Source: Acinetobacter sp. C32I (GTDB taxonomy: Bacteria > Pseudomonadota > Gammaproteobacteria > Pseudomonadales > Moraxellaceae). From it: a stretch of DNA of 64,000 nucleotides. Shown piece by piece: positions 50,895 through 59,110 of this stretch (within the stretch, counting starts at the first letter, position 1; the number at the start of each line of letters is the position of its first letter). Position numbers and translations under genes: made by a program. The notes beneath the pieces are model-generated. The model was not told the DNA's origin. It ran no database searches and saw nothing but the letters and a program-made list of their open reading frames with translations. Where the stretch lies: contig NZ_CP098480.1 of assembly GCF_023702715.1 (NCBI RefSeq), positions 1,116,001 to 1,180,000 of the forward strand, read 5' to 3'.

Positions 50895-51806
50895 ATGAAA
50901 GACTTAAATGACTTATATATTTTTGCCTTAATCGTTGAACATGGCGGCTTCAGTAAGGTTGAACAAAAAACTGGTATTCATAAGTCAAAACTAAGCCGAA
51001 GACTTGCTACTTTGGAAAAAAATTTAAATGTAAAGTTGTTACAACGAGATGCGAGACAAATAAAATTAACCGCTATCGGTGAGCAGGTTTATCAGTATGT
51101 GCAGTCTATGTTGCTAGAAGCACAAACTGTTTATGACATAATTGAGCAGCTGCGGGATGAACCTGTAGGTTCTATATGTGTAAGTGTCCCAATTGAAGTG
51201 GCTGAAAGACAATTACCGCTTATTCTGCCTGAATTTATTGATAAATATCCAAAGGTAGATATAAAGTTTATCGTTACAAACAAACGAGTTGATATTCTAA
51301 AAGAATCAGTTGATATCGCAGTTAGAGTTCGACAGAATTTAGATACTGATCACAACTTAGTCATGCGACATCTTGGCTATACTGAATCTGTTTTAGTTGC
51401 GAGTCCTGAGTACTTAAATCAACATGGCTCCCCAAAGCATCCTAATGATTTAGGACAATTCAAGCTTTTAAGTAATGTTGAAAATGAAAATCAAGCATGG
51501 ACATTTTCCAATGCAGAAGAAAACTTAACTATTGCTGTAGATCCATTCATCAAAGCTGCCAGTTTAACTCTTTTAACTTCGCTTGCACTTCAAGGTAAAG
51601 GCATAGCATTGATACCACTATTAAGGTGCAAAGAATTGATTCTTACTAAAGAACTAGTTGTAGTCTTGCCAGAATGGCAATTACCAAGAGGTAATTTTCA
51701 TATAATTTTCCCATCAAGAAGTGGATCCTTACCTGCATCCAGAGTTTTTCTTGATTTTCTAATTGAGAAAATTCCCCCTTTACTTAATGATATGCAACAA
51801 ATCTAG
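50895..51806 (+). CDS. LysR-type transcriptional regulator
   Basis: A 303-residue regulator: N-terminal winged helix (DLYIFALIVEHGGFSKVEQK with KSKLSRRLATLEKNLNVKLL) and a two-lobed periplasmic-binding-like effector domain. By location it should control azoR-doxX-GST and itself through the palindrome 54 bases upstream. Effector unknown; quinones or electrophiles are the guess from the targets. A hairpin with T-run follows the gene. Confidence 0.94.
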   Translation: MKDLNDLYIFALIVEHGGFSKVEQKTGIHKSKLSRRLATLEKNLNVKLLQRDARQIKLTAIGEQVYQYVQSMLLEAQTVYDIIEQLRDEPVGSICVSVPIEVAERQLPLILPEFIDKYPKVDIKFIVTNKRVDILKESVDIAVRVRQNLDTDHNLVMRHLGYTESVLVASPEYLNQHGSPKHPNDLGQFKLLSNVENENQAWTFSNAEENLTIAVDPFIKAASLTLLTSLALQGKGIALIPLLRCKELILTKELVVVLPEWQLPRGNFHIIFPSRSGSLPASRVFLDFLIEKIPPLLNDMQQI

Positions 51807-51862
51807 CATCCAATTAAAAAATACTAAACGCATAAATTCCGACCAAAAACACCCTGACTAGC

Positions 51863-51887
51863 GACAAGTTATGACTTGTCTTTATTT
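51863..51887 (+). terminator. Terminator of the lysR gene
   Basis: GACAAGT-TATG-ACTTGTC followed by TTTATTT, 57 bases after the stop codon. Confidence 0.75.
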
Positions 51888-51945
51888 ATCCACAGAGTTT
51901 TAAATTTGAAAACATTATAGGCTATAGAATATTATTTTGAATATG

Positions 51946-52075
51946 TTACAAATTCAAGTGATAGCTATGAGCTATTCGGGCCAAATCATCGTAATCAACA
52001 GGCTTATCTAATTCTTAAACATTAATAAAGAATAAGAAAGCTCATCAACGCACTTTTGTTTTAGGATTAAAAATA
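51946..52075 (-). pseudogene. Unidentified coding relic
   Basis: One minus-strand frame reads KTKVR, two stop codons, AFLFFINV, a stop, then ELDKPVDYDDLARIAHSYHL and a final TAA at 51946-51948. The composition of the last 22 codons is protein-like, and the early tandem TGA codons could come from Trp codons. I cannot name the family. Confidence 0.35.
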
Positions 52076-52144
52076 TTAATATTTTCATATTCATAGCAGA
52101 TTTTTTATGTTTATAAATTCGATTATTTCTTAAAAACATTGCAA

Positions 52145-53113
52145 CTAATAAGTAAAATATCGGCGATATTCATTTGGATAATTCCCATAATATTCAAAGA
52201 AACGTCTACGCAAAGTCGTTTCAGACTTAAATCCACAACGCTCAGCAATACGTTTTATTGGAAGATCTGTATCAACTAACAACCGAGTGACCGCTTCTAG
52301 ACGTATTTGCTGTACAGCTTTTGCCGGAGTAATTCCAGTATCTTTATAAAAATGACGTAAAAAGCTTCGTTCACTCATACAACAAAATGTTGCTAAGGCA
52401 TTTACTGATAAATCAGCTGTTAAATTATCTGCTATCCAAGCATACAATTTAGAGAAACGTTCGGTTTCATGCTGAAAAAATAATGTAGTGCTGAACTGTG
52501 CTTGTCCTCCAGGTCTTTTGAGGAATACCACTAAATTACGCGCCACTTCAAGAGCCAATTTATGTCCAAGATCATCACCAATCAATGCTAAAGCCAAATC
52601 TATACCAGCTGTAACTCCTGCAGATGTCCAAACTGGGCCATCTTGAACAAAAATAGAATTATTTTCAAAAGTGACCATTGGAAATTTTTGGGCAAAGTCG
52701 CTACTTGTACTCCAATGTGTTACAGCACGCCGCCCATTCAATATTCCACAAGCAGCAAGAAGAAAAGCTCCATTGCAAACTGCGGCTATTCTTCTTGAAT
52801 TTTCAGCACGAACTTTTAACCATTCCATTAAAAGCTCATCATTTACTGCTGAGTACACACCTGTACCACCCACTACAATGAATGTATCAGATAATTCTTT
52901 CTTATCAGGTAACTGCTCAACCATCAGCGGCAATGCTGCAGATGTCTTTACAATTCCCGCTTTTGAAGCTACCACATGTAAATTGTACGGCTTAGGATCA
53001 CCTTTCTTCTCCATCAAATCATTAACTGTACTAAAGACCTGCAAAGGCCCGCTTAGATCGAGCAAATTAACATCTGGAAAAATAATGAAGTGAATATTAC
53101 GTTGTAACATCAT
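52145..53113 (-). CDS. GlxA-family transcriptional regulator (DJ-1/PfpI plus AraC)
   Basis: A 322-residue protein with an N-terminal class I glutaminase-like (DJ-1/PfpI) domain: FPDVNLLDLSGPLQVFS and AAVCNGAFLLAACGIL, the latter with the nucleophile-elbow Cys. The C-terminal AraC domain (about residues 225-320) has two helix-turn-helix units, SVNALATFCCMSERSFLRHF and IKRIAERCGFKSETTLRRRF. Such regulators respond to small nitrogenous or amide-type ligands. Divergent from the NTF2-like gene, a possible target. Confidence 0.93.
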   Translation of the reverse strand: MMLQRNIHFIIFPDVNLLDLSGPLQVFSTVNDLMEKKGDPKPYNLHVVASKAGIVKTSAALPLMVEQLPDKKELSDTFIVVGGTGVYSAVNDELLMEWLKVRAENSRRIAAVCNGAFLLAACGILNGRRAVTHWSTSSDFAQKFPMVTFENNSIFVQDGPVWTSAGVTAGIDLALALIGDDLGHKLALEVARNLVVFLKRPGGQAQFSTTLFFQHETERFSKLYAWIADNLTADLSVNALATFCCMSERSFLRHFYKDTGITPAKAVQQIRLEAVTRLLVDTDLPIKRIAERCGFKSETTLRRRFFEYYGNYPNEYRRYFTY

Positions 53114-53366
53114 CTGGCCTACCTTGGCGGTAAATGAGCCTTTTTTGGCTGAACTGACATTATTAAAACCTATAAATTAAACACATATATTAGACACCAA
53201 CTTATGCTTTTTCCAATGAACTTCCAAAGTAGTGTTGATATGTAAACTTATAAACTCAATCGGCTTTATTTAACTCGTATTTATTGAATTAACATACGTT
53301 GGAATCACGCGTGTGATGATTTATTGCCAATAAATATGCAAAGCTCGCATGCTAGGTATCAATTTA

Positions 53367-53756
53367 ATGAAAAACAATCACTTGTCAAAAACTGCTCATG
53401 AACATACTTTAAAGTTCATAGAAGCTTTTAATTCAGGAGATCCAAATTTAGTAATTTCAATGTACGAAGTCGATGCAATTATGTCAAATAAACCAGGACA
53501 TTTTGTGAAGGGTTCGGAACTTTTTGAATTAATTACTAACTTCCTAAAACTGGGTCTGCCTATGCAAGGAAAGGTAAAGCAAATATATGCCACTGATGAT
53601 ACTGCTCTACTTATAGTTGACTGGTCAATCAAAGGGAAAAACTCTAATAATGAAGATATTAATCTTAGTGGAACAGGTACAGATGTAATTCGTAAAGGCG
53701 TAGATGGTTACTGGCGATTTACTATTGATAATCCATGGGGTACATCAGACGAGTAG
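53367..53756 (+). CDS. NTF2-like (SgcJ/EcaC-type) protein
   Basis: About 129 residues with the YybH/SgcJ pattern: LKFIEAFNSGDPNLVISMYE, DAIMSNKPGHFVKG, then beta strands ending GYWRFTIDNPWG. NTF2-like proteins of this group are small ligand-binding or isomerase-type proteins. Start at the ATG at 53367 with AGGT nine bases upstream; an ATG at 53349 is the alternative. Divergent from the GlxA-type regulator. Confidence 0.8.
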   Translation: MKNNHLSKTAHEHTLKFIEAFNSGDPNLVISMYEVDAIMSNKPGHFVKGSELFELITNFLKLGLPMQGKVKQIYATDDTALLIVDWSIKGKNSNNEDINLSGTGTDVIRKGVDGYWRFTIDNPWGTSDE

Positions 53757-53822
53757 TCTGGGAGCATTGGGCATCACATATTGTAGATACTATGAGTTTT
53801 AACAACTCATGGCGTTCTTCCG

Positions 53823-53868
53823 GCTGCACAAAACCCATAGAGTTCTATCTAAATGAATTTTGTGCAGC
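53823..53868. repeat. 11-bp perfect inverted repeat before the recombinase-like gene
   Basis: GCTGCACAAAA (53823-53833) and TTTTGTGCAGC (53858-53868) separated by 24 bases. Located about 100 bases before the recombinase-like start. It could be a binding site for that protein, the hairpin of a transcript end, or a trace of a mobile element. Confidence 0.6.
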
Positions 53869-53970
53869 TACCTAGGTAAGGCTGATAAAGTAAATGTATT
53901 GCAAGCAAGTAAAAATGTAGAGTCTCAGCAATACTTTATTTTAAAATCTATAAACTATAGAGTTTTTGAA

Positions 53971-54543
53971 ATGCGTACATACGGTTACATTAGAGTTGAT
54001 TTAGATAGTAACATCGAAAAATCAAAATATATTTCTTCACTTAAAGATTTTGGTTTTAATTTACAAAAAAACAGATTAGTTATTGAAAAGGTTTTAGCTA
54101 AAAAATCTATTTGTTATCGGAACTCTTTTTTAAATTTAATCGAATATGCTTTAGAACAAGAAGATACTTTGATAGTGCAAAGTTTAGATTGCTTAGGGAG
54201 TAGTTTTGAAGAAATACACAACACTATTAACAAGATTGATAAAAAAAGAATTAAATTAATTTGTCTAGAGTACTCAAGAAATGAAATCACAGGAGAGTTA
54301 AAAATCCTCTTCCTCCACTTCTTAAATATGTGCAAAAAATTTGAAAATAAAACTAAAACTCCCAACATTAAAAACATAGAAACTGATAGAAAAGTTGGAC
54401 GTCCAGAAATTTTAACCAATGAACAGAAAATTATAGTCCTTGAAATGTATAAACGTGGATTTAGCGTATATAGTTTAGCTAAATATTTTTCAGTTACTCG
54501 TACTGTTATACAAAGAATTTTGGATAAATCTAAGAATATTTAA
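53971..54543 (+). CDS. Serine-recombinase-like protein with altered catalytic residues
   Basis: A 190-residue protein with a resolvase-like N-terminal domain (MRTYGYIRVDLDSNIEKSK; later VQSLDCLGSSFEEIHNTINK) and a C-terminal resolvase-type helix-turn-helix beginning GRPEILTNEQKIIVLEMYKR and continuing SVYSLAKYFSVTRTVIQRIL. In active serine recombinases the YxRVS start supplies the catalytic Ser, and LDRLGRS carries two essential Arg; here these read YIRVD and LDCLGSS. It is therefore probably unable to recombine and may act as a DNA-binding protein. I start at the ATG at 53971; a longer frame from 53860 has no homologous content. Very AT-rich coding sequence. Confidence 0.75.
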   Translation: MRTYGYIRVDLDSNIEKSKYISSLKDFGFNLQKNRLVIEKVLAKKSICYRNSFLNLIEYALEQEDTLIVQSLDCLGSSFEEIHNTINKIDKKRIKLICLEYSRNEITGELKILFLHFLNMCKKFENKTKTPNIKNIETDRKVGRPEILTNEQKIIVLEMYKRGFSVYSLAKYFSVTRTVIQRILDKSKNI

Positions 54544-54941
54544 TATTATAAATTCAGTAAATACTAAAGAGATAAAAAAAGCTTTTCAATTGTTATGGAA
54601 AAAACTGTGCGTGGGCTATATAACTAGGTAAAAGACACAATATACAGGCGCTAGTGATCAATGAAACCGCTGAGCGCCTGTAGTGATAAATTACTTTTTT
54701 AAGAAAAGATCTCTTTCTGCAGCACGGCGGCGAACTAACCACATAGTGCTTTATTGTTAAACAGTTAAGTGCTGCCATGAATGAAATTGAAGAATTTTTA
54801 TAGATGAACATAGAGTTATTTGGGATCTAGCGAAGATATACTATCTATGCTTCTTAATTAAAAAAAATGCGCTCATACTATATAAAGATGTATATAACAC
54901 CACCCAATAAATTGACTTTAAATTAAGAACCTTCTTATCAA
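54544..54941. other. Gene-poor spacer with a long hairpin
   Basis: About 400 bases without a supported gene. A 10-bp inverted repeat, TACAGGCGCT (54643-54652) and AGCGCCTGTA (54673-54682), with a 20-base loop stands out for its GC content in AT-rich DNA. A 72-codon minus-strand frame crosses this region but has no ribosome site and poor protein character. Confidence 0.5.
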
Positions 54942-55211
54942 TCAAGCTAACCAATATCTCCCCCAAGCTACTCCATTCATATATGGCACTACAAAATGCA
55001 TATATGGAGGAATATAAATAACAAATATATATATAAAACTTAGTATATAAAAAAATACATTAGCATTAGCCCTACCACTAACAATAAAAAATAAAATGAA
55101 AAAAAACAGCATAATCTGGAGAAACAATGGATCAAAATTCAAAGAAGCTATAGCAGGAAAAGCAACTACAAACCATGAGAAAAAAGTTAAAAAAGAATTA
55201 AAAACTTTCAT
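54942..55211 (-). CDS. Hypothetical small membrane protein
   Basis: An 89-residue, very hydrophobic protein with three membrane helices (about 6-24, 29-46, 52-75) and a short C-terminal MNGVAWGRYWLA. AGGAG five bases before the ATG at 55211 supports expression; a GTG two codons upstream is less likely. No family recognised. Isolated between gene-poor spacers. Confidence 0.65.
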   Translation of the reverse strand: MKVFNSFLTFFSWFVVAFPAIASLNFDPLFLQIMLFFFILFFIVSGRANANVFFYILSFIYIFVIYIPPYMHFVVPYMNGVAWGRYWLA

Positions 55212-55803
55212 TAACACTCCTATTTAAAATGATACCTCCCACACCTCAGGCCTGTGAACTTAGACATCTTAAATAATGCTATTTTCAATAAATACATTTT
55301 ACCCAACGAGTGTCTAAAACTGAAGTAATATTTCATTCTTAGTGGTGTAATAAAATGCCAATTCTTAAAAACTGGCATTTTATTGTTTATATATTTTTCA
55401 ACAACTTAAATTATCGACTGTTCTCCAAATCTCAGCTGCAGATCTTGTGTCCAAAAAATATTTGACTGATTAGAGCAAAACCTCCCCAAGGCAGTACTAA
55501 ACCATTGTTTCATTGCATTTAAAAATTATCTTTAAAGCCCTTAACCTCTTTGGCCACATCTAAGATCGTTGCGTCCTCACGGGCATTAATATAAAAGTAA
55601 AAAAACCGCTTAAACAAGCAGTTCCTATTGGGATTGACGAAGAATCCTTCCCACCATCTGAGTTTTTAATTGCTTGGAATGTGACATTCGCAGCACATAT
55701 ATTACAGAAGGTTCACCACCTAAAATTTTATATTTAAAAAAGCCCCACCATAGTTAGGGTTCAAGTAAAACGCATCAAAGTGATGCTCATAATCGATTTC
55801 TGC
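55212..55803. other. Gene-poor region with coding scraps
   Basis: About 590 bases. A terminator-like stem lies at 55352-55382. A stop-to-stop plus-strand frame at 55561-55736 reads like protein (AVPIGIDEESFPPSEFLIAW) but has no start codon; on the minus strand NGLVLPWGGFALISQIFFG near 55450-55530 also looks like a remnant. No intact gene; probably debris of lost genes. Confidence 0.45.
55352..55382. terminator. Terminator-like stem in the gene-poor region
   Basis: AAAATGCCA / TGGCATTTT with a 12-base loop and T-rich flank; no intact gene is directly upstream, so it may have ended a gene now lost. Confidence 0.55.
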
Positions 55804-56190
55804 TCAGTAATTATAGCAAACATCTAATTTTCCATTGATCTGTTTACTACAAAACCATGATCCACTTTTATAAGTCTTAATCACTTGCTTTGTTTTTGCA
55901 TCACGATAATATTCTTGAGCTTTTAACATTGAATCTGAATTAAGCCCTAACGAAAAAGATCGTTCTTCTACATCAGGATTCATCGTAGATTCTTCAATTA
56001 GATACTCCTTTTTCCCTATTTTTAATGCGGTATACATACCACCTGCACCACCACCTGATGAAATAATGCAAGAAGTTGTAATATTTTTTCCACGCACTTC
56101 AAAGCATTTCCCTTTTTTGTCAGGATTCTCATGTGCAGAAATAGAAGCTGACGTAGTTAGTAAAATTAATAAGCCTAATATTTTTTTCAT
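55804..56190 (-). CDS. Hypothetical secreted protein with Cys pairs
   Basis: A 128-residue protein with a signal peptide (MKKILGLLILLTTSASISA, cleavage near residue 19). The mature part is basic, has Cys near residues 29, 41, 113 and 124 that could form two disulfides, and a Gly-rich turn (SSGGGAGGMY). No family recognised. Its only near neighbour is a divergent SDR gene. Confidence 0.75.
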   Translation of the reverse strand: MKKILGLLILLTTSASISAHENPDKKGKCFEVRGKNITTSCIISSGGGAGGMYTALKIGKKEYLIEESTMNPDVEERSFSLGLNSDSMLKAQEYYRDAKTKQVIKTYKSGSWFCSKQINGKLDVCYNY

Positions 56191-56305
56191 AAAATATGCC
56201 TTTTTTTAATAATGCATTCGTTATAAATAAGTGTATAGAATATATACTAAATCGCATATATTTTCGATCAGATAACGAACAATTAATTTAATAGGAAGCA
56301 ATTTT

Positions 56306-57061
56306 TTGCATCAATCTTTAAAAAACGTCTTACCTGTTGCACTTGTTACTGGCTCTACATCTGGAATTGGTGCCGCGATAGCCCGCAGATTATCTAAGAA
56401 TGGTTATGCTTTAGTTATTCATTCACACAACTCGGTTGAAACTGGACTGGCCTTAGCTGCTGAATTAGGAAATGCAATTTACATTCAGGCAGATTTATCA
56501 AATGATAAGGAGAGGATAAAACTTATCCATGAAACTGTATCTTGGAAAGGCCAATTAGATGTGCTGATCAACAATGCTGGTATCAATCGCATTATTCCGC
56601 ATGATGATTTAATACCTGCATCACCAGACATCTGGCATGAATTACATGAAGTCAATGTCATAGCGCCATTTAGACTCATAGCTGAAGCAGAAGTTGCTTT
56701 GAGAAAATCAGCTCAAAATGGTCGAGCTGCTTGTATCATTAATATCAGCTCACACGCCGGTCTCCGCCCCAAGGGAGCATCTATACCCTATGCAACATCT
56801 AAAGCCGCACTAAACCATATGACTCGCTTGCTTGCATTATCTCTTGCGCCTGATATACGAGTAAATGCAATTGCTCCAGGTTTAGTAGATACGCCTTTGA
56901 CAAAAAATTGGACTTCTGCTCATGAACTTTGGAATAAGCGCTCACCTATGCGTAAAGCAGCAAAACCCAATGATATTGCTCATTTAGTGGCAATGTTGGT
57001 GACTTCAGACTACCTGGCAGGGGAAATTCTAATTGCCGATGGTGGGTTAAACCTTACTTAA
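56306..57061 (+). CDS. Short-chain dehydrogenase/reductase
   Basis: A 251-residue classical SDR using NAD(P). TGSTSGIGAAIA at residues 15-26 is the cofactor loop, NNAG lies near residue 92, NISSHAG carries the catalytic Ser, and PYATSK the Tyr and Lys of the YxxxK motif. The gene starts with TTG at 56306 preceded by AGGAAG; no ATG fits. Substrate unknown; the C-terminal LAGEILIADGGLNLT is FabG-like. Confidence 0.92.
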   Translation: MHQSLKNVLPVALVTGSTSGIGAAIARRLSKNGYALVIHSHNSVETGLALAAELGNAIYIQADLSNDKERIKLIHETVSWKGQLDVLINNAGINRIIPHDDLIPASPDIWHELHEVNVIAPFRLIAEAEVALRKSAQNGRAACIINISSHAGLRPKGASIPYATSKAALNHMTRLLALSLAPDIRVNAIAPGLVDTPLTKNWTSAHELWNKRSPMRKAAKPNDIAHLVAMLVTSDYLAGEILIADGGLNLT

Positions 57062-57072
57062 GTTCCTGACAA

Positions 57073-57100
57073 CAAAAAAGCCCATCTTTCGATGAGCTTT
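57073..57100 (+). terminator. Terminator after the SDR gene
   Basis: AAAGCCCATC / GATGAGCTTT with a 4-base loop and one mismatch, between convergent genes. Confidence 0.7.
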
Positions 57101-57114
57101 AACCCTTAACTCGC

Positions 57115-57579
57115 TTACTCCCCGATTGGGATTGAAAATCTAAGTTGATTAGTCCCATGTGCTGAAGGTAACGGGTTTTGCTTCACAATTTTCTGTTGAT
57201 AGTCTTTTTCGGAAATTAAACCTTTGTTTTTCGCCTTTAAAATTGAGTTGAACTGTTGCTCATGTCCTTGAGCATTCAATGCATCGAAATGTCTATGTTC
57301 TAGATAATATTGAGACCTATCATGAGGACTCATATTGGATGTGTGCTGTTGTGTTTCATGCGCCTGCGCTAAATCGTAATTGCGTTGATTGATACGATCT
57401 TGTTCTTGCTGCTTCATTGATTCAAAAAAATCAAATTGTTCACTACTATTATCGAACTCTTTATGAGGCTGTTCATTATTTAGAATTAAAAGTGATTTAT
57501 CTTTATTGAAGATATCATCTGCACTATACACCGAACCGCAAATTACCGTACTTATAAGAAGAATTACTATTTTTTTCAC
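57115..57579 (-). CDS. Hypothetical exported Gln/His-rich protein
   Basis: A 154-residue protein with a signal peptide (VKKIVILLISTVICGSVYS). The mature region is hydrophilic, with many Gln, His, Asn and Asp and a SEKDYQQKIVKQNPL segment resembling SHOCT-like short helical motifs (about residues 120-137). Start is GTG at 57579 or TTG at 57582. No family recognised with confidence. Confidence 0.7.
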   Translation of the reverse strand: MKKIVILLISTVICGSVYSADDIFNKDKSLLILNNEQPHKEFDNSSEQFDFFESMKQQEQDRINQRNYDLAQAHETQQHTSNMSPHDRSQYYLEHRHFDALNAQGHEQQFNSILKAKNKGLISEKDYQQKIVKQNPLPSAHGTNQLRFSIPIGE

Positions 57580-57772
57580 CAAAAATACTCAACACGAAAT
57601 AAATAAAGACAAGTGTATATTTTAATATTTATTCTAAAATATTTCAAATAAACATTAAAAACAAAAGCTTATGATTAAACAGATAAATCATAACGCGCAA
57701 TCTCAACGTTGATGCTGCTATAATTTTGGTTATTTTTTTCTTTAAAAGTAAAGTAAATATCCCAAACAAAGA

Positions 57773-57795
57773 AAACCTCCCGAGGGAGGTTTTTA
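57773..57795. terminator. Terminator near the 66-residue hypothetical gene
   Basis: AAACCTCCC / GGGAGGTTT with a 2-base loop and T- and A-rich flanks, just downstream of the minus-strand gene ending at 57809. Confidence 0.85.
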
Positions 57796-57808
57796 TCTCT
57801 TGCTTCAA

Positions 57809-58009
57809 TTAAAGATCAGTTCCTATAAACACACTCGAAATAAAGAACTCTGCATCTTCATCATCAGTGGAATCAAACTCTACCTCAAGGTGAATGACTT
57901 CAGCACCGGTCTTGTCTTTGAATTCTGCAAATTTCATCTCAAGGAAGTCTGAAATCTCATGTTCTAATGTTGCTCGTTCTTGGCGATATTGTTCTATTGC
58001 TTCTTTCAT
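57809..58009 (-). CDS. Hypothetical small acidic protein
   Basis: A 66-residue protein: an N-terminal amphipathic helix (EAIEQYRQERATLEHEISDF) followed by a strand-rich acidic end (EVEFDSTDDEDAEFFIS). AGGAA precedes the ATG and a terminator follows, so it is likely a real monocistronic gene. Family unknown. Confidence 0.7.
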   Translation of the reverse strand: MKEAIEQYRQERATLEHEISDFLEMKFAEFKDKTGAEVIHLEVEFDSTDDEDAEFFISSVFIGTDL

Positions 58010-58336
58010 GATGAGTTCCTATTAATCCGAGCCACAATAAAAGCAAACTATTATGAAAATAACAAGACAACAAAAAAGTCCACCTTTTGATGAGCCTTAA
58101 TTTCTACGATCTACTTAAACTTTGACCACGATAGTATATAAATAGCGTTTACCCTATGTAGGGTCTAGTTGGTTTGAAGAAGATTCTATCCTAATAGACT
58201 CACACCTTTATCCGTTACCTCATTTTCTATAGATTGAAAATTCATAGATCTTTTCATATGTTCATTACAAATATTATTCTGGCACGTCTTTATTGAATCG
58301 ATTTTAACTTTGGTGAATATTGCAATTTACATAAAA
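58010..58336. other. Spacer without recognised gene
   Basis: About 330 AT-rich bases. Only short palindromes are seen, for example ACCCTA-TG-TAGGGT at 58151-58164. No coding or RNA-gene signal. Confidence 0.55.
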
Positions 58337-58360
58337 AAAGAGCACTCAAAAGTGCTCTTT
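58337..58360 (-). terminator. Terminator of the nitroreductase gene
   Basis: AAAGAGCACT / AGTGCTCTTT with a 4-base loop; on the minus strand followed by a T-run. Confidence 0.9.
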
Positions 58361-58379
58361 CATTGATGCTGCTTTTAAC

Positions 58380-58976
58380 TTAGTTAAAAGTCTTGAAACG
58401 TGCAGAATCATCCATATATGTTTTCTCACCTGCCGCTGCTTCAATTGAACCGAATACAAGCTGAGCACGTAGTTTCCAGTTTGCAGGAATATCAAAAGTT
58501 TCCGCAACTTCTGCATCAACAATTGGGTTGTAGTGCTGTAATGATGCGCCTACACCAATTTCTGACAAAGCAGTCCATGTTGCGAACTGAGCAATTGCAC
58601 TTGAATGCTCTGACCATACTGGGAAGTTATCAGCATATAATGCAAATTGTTCTTGTAAACCTTTTACAACATCTTGATCTTCATAGAATAACGCGGTACC
58701 AAAACCAGCTGAAAAGCTATCAATTTTCGCACTTGTATTTGCAAACGCTTCTGCTGGAACCATTTTACGTAAAGTCTCACGTACGATTTCCCAAAATTTA
58801 ACATGCGATTCACCGTACAAAGTCACAACACGTGAAGTTTGTGAGTTAAATGATGACGGGCTTTGTTTTACCGCTTCACGGATGGTTTCTTCAACTTTAG
58901 TTTGGTCAACGCTAAGGTTTTTACCAATTGCATAAATGGTACGGCGTGATTTAATGCTATTTAAGAAGTTGCTCAT
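58380..58976 (-). CDS. Nitroreductase family protein
   Basis: A 198-residue FMN-dependent oxidoreductase. SIKSRRTIYAIGKN provides the FMN phosphate-binding Arg pair, QSPSSFNSQTSRVV the flavin contact, and GVGASLQHYNPIVD the later FMN loop. The oxygen-insensitive nitroreductase fold reduces quinones and nitro compounds. It resembles the fatty-acid-repressed HBN1-type branch in length. Monocistronic. Confidence 0.92.
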   Translation of the reverse strand: MSNFLNSIKSRRTIYAIGKNLSVDQTKVEETIREAVKQSPSSFNSQTSRVVTLYGESHVKFWEIVRETLRKMVPAEAFANTSAKIDSFSAGFGTALFYEDQDVVKGLQEQFALYADNFPVWSEHSSAIAQFATWTALSEIGVGASLQHYNPIVDAEVAETFDIPANWKLRAQLVFGSIEAAAGEKTYMDDSARFKTFN

Positions 58977-59110
58977 GTTGTTATTCCTACCTTTGTGCCC
59001 TTTGGGCGTTATCTTGGATTGAATGTAGTGTATAACGACGTATTTTTTAGGAATAGTCTAAAAAACATGACAGATCGTTTTATTTTTGAAACAGTTGAAG
59101 CGACCTCTAA

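Larger units (their letters stand above)
51807..52144. other. Gene-poor spacer with terminator and coding scrap
   Basis: About 340 AT-rich bases. It contains the lysR terminator and, on the minus strand, a decayed coding fragment (listed separately). No intact gene is seen. Confidence 0.6.

Noticed and set aside
52671..53093. 140-codon ORF antisense to the GlxA-type regulator
   Set aside because: The opposite strand shows clear DJ-1/PfpI motifs; this frame has no recognisable domain.
53823..53868. Terminal inverted repeats of an insertion sequence
   Set aside because: Arms are only 24 bases apart with no transposase between them and no visible target duplication.
54593..54811. 72-codon minus-strand ORF in the gene desert
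   Set aside because: No ribosome site, Cys/Ser-rich non-protein-like content, and it crosses a strong inverted repeat.
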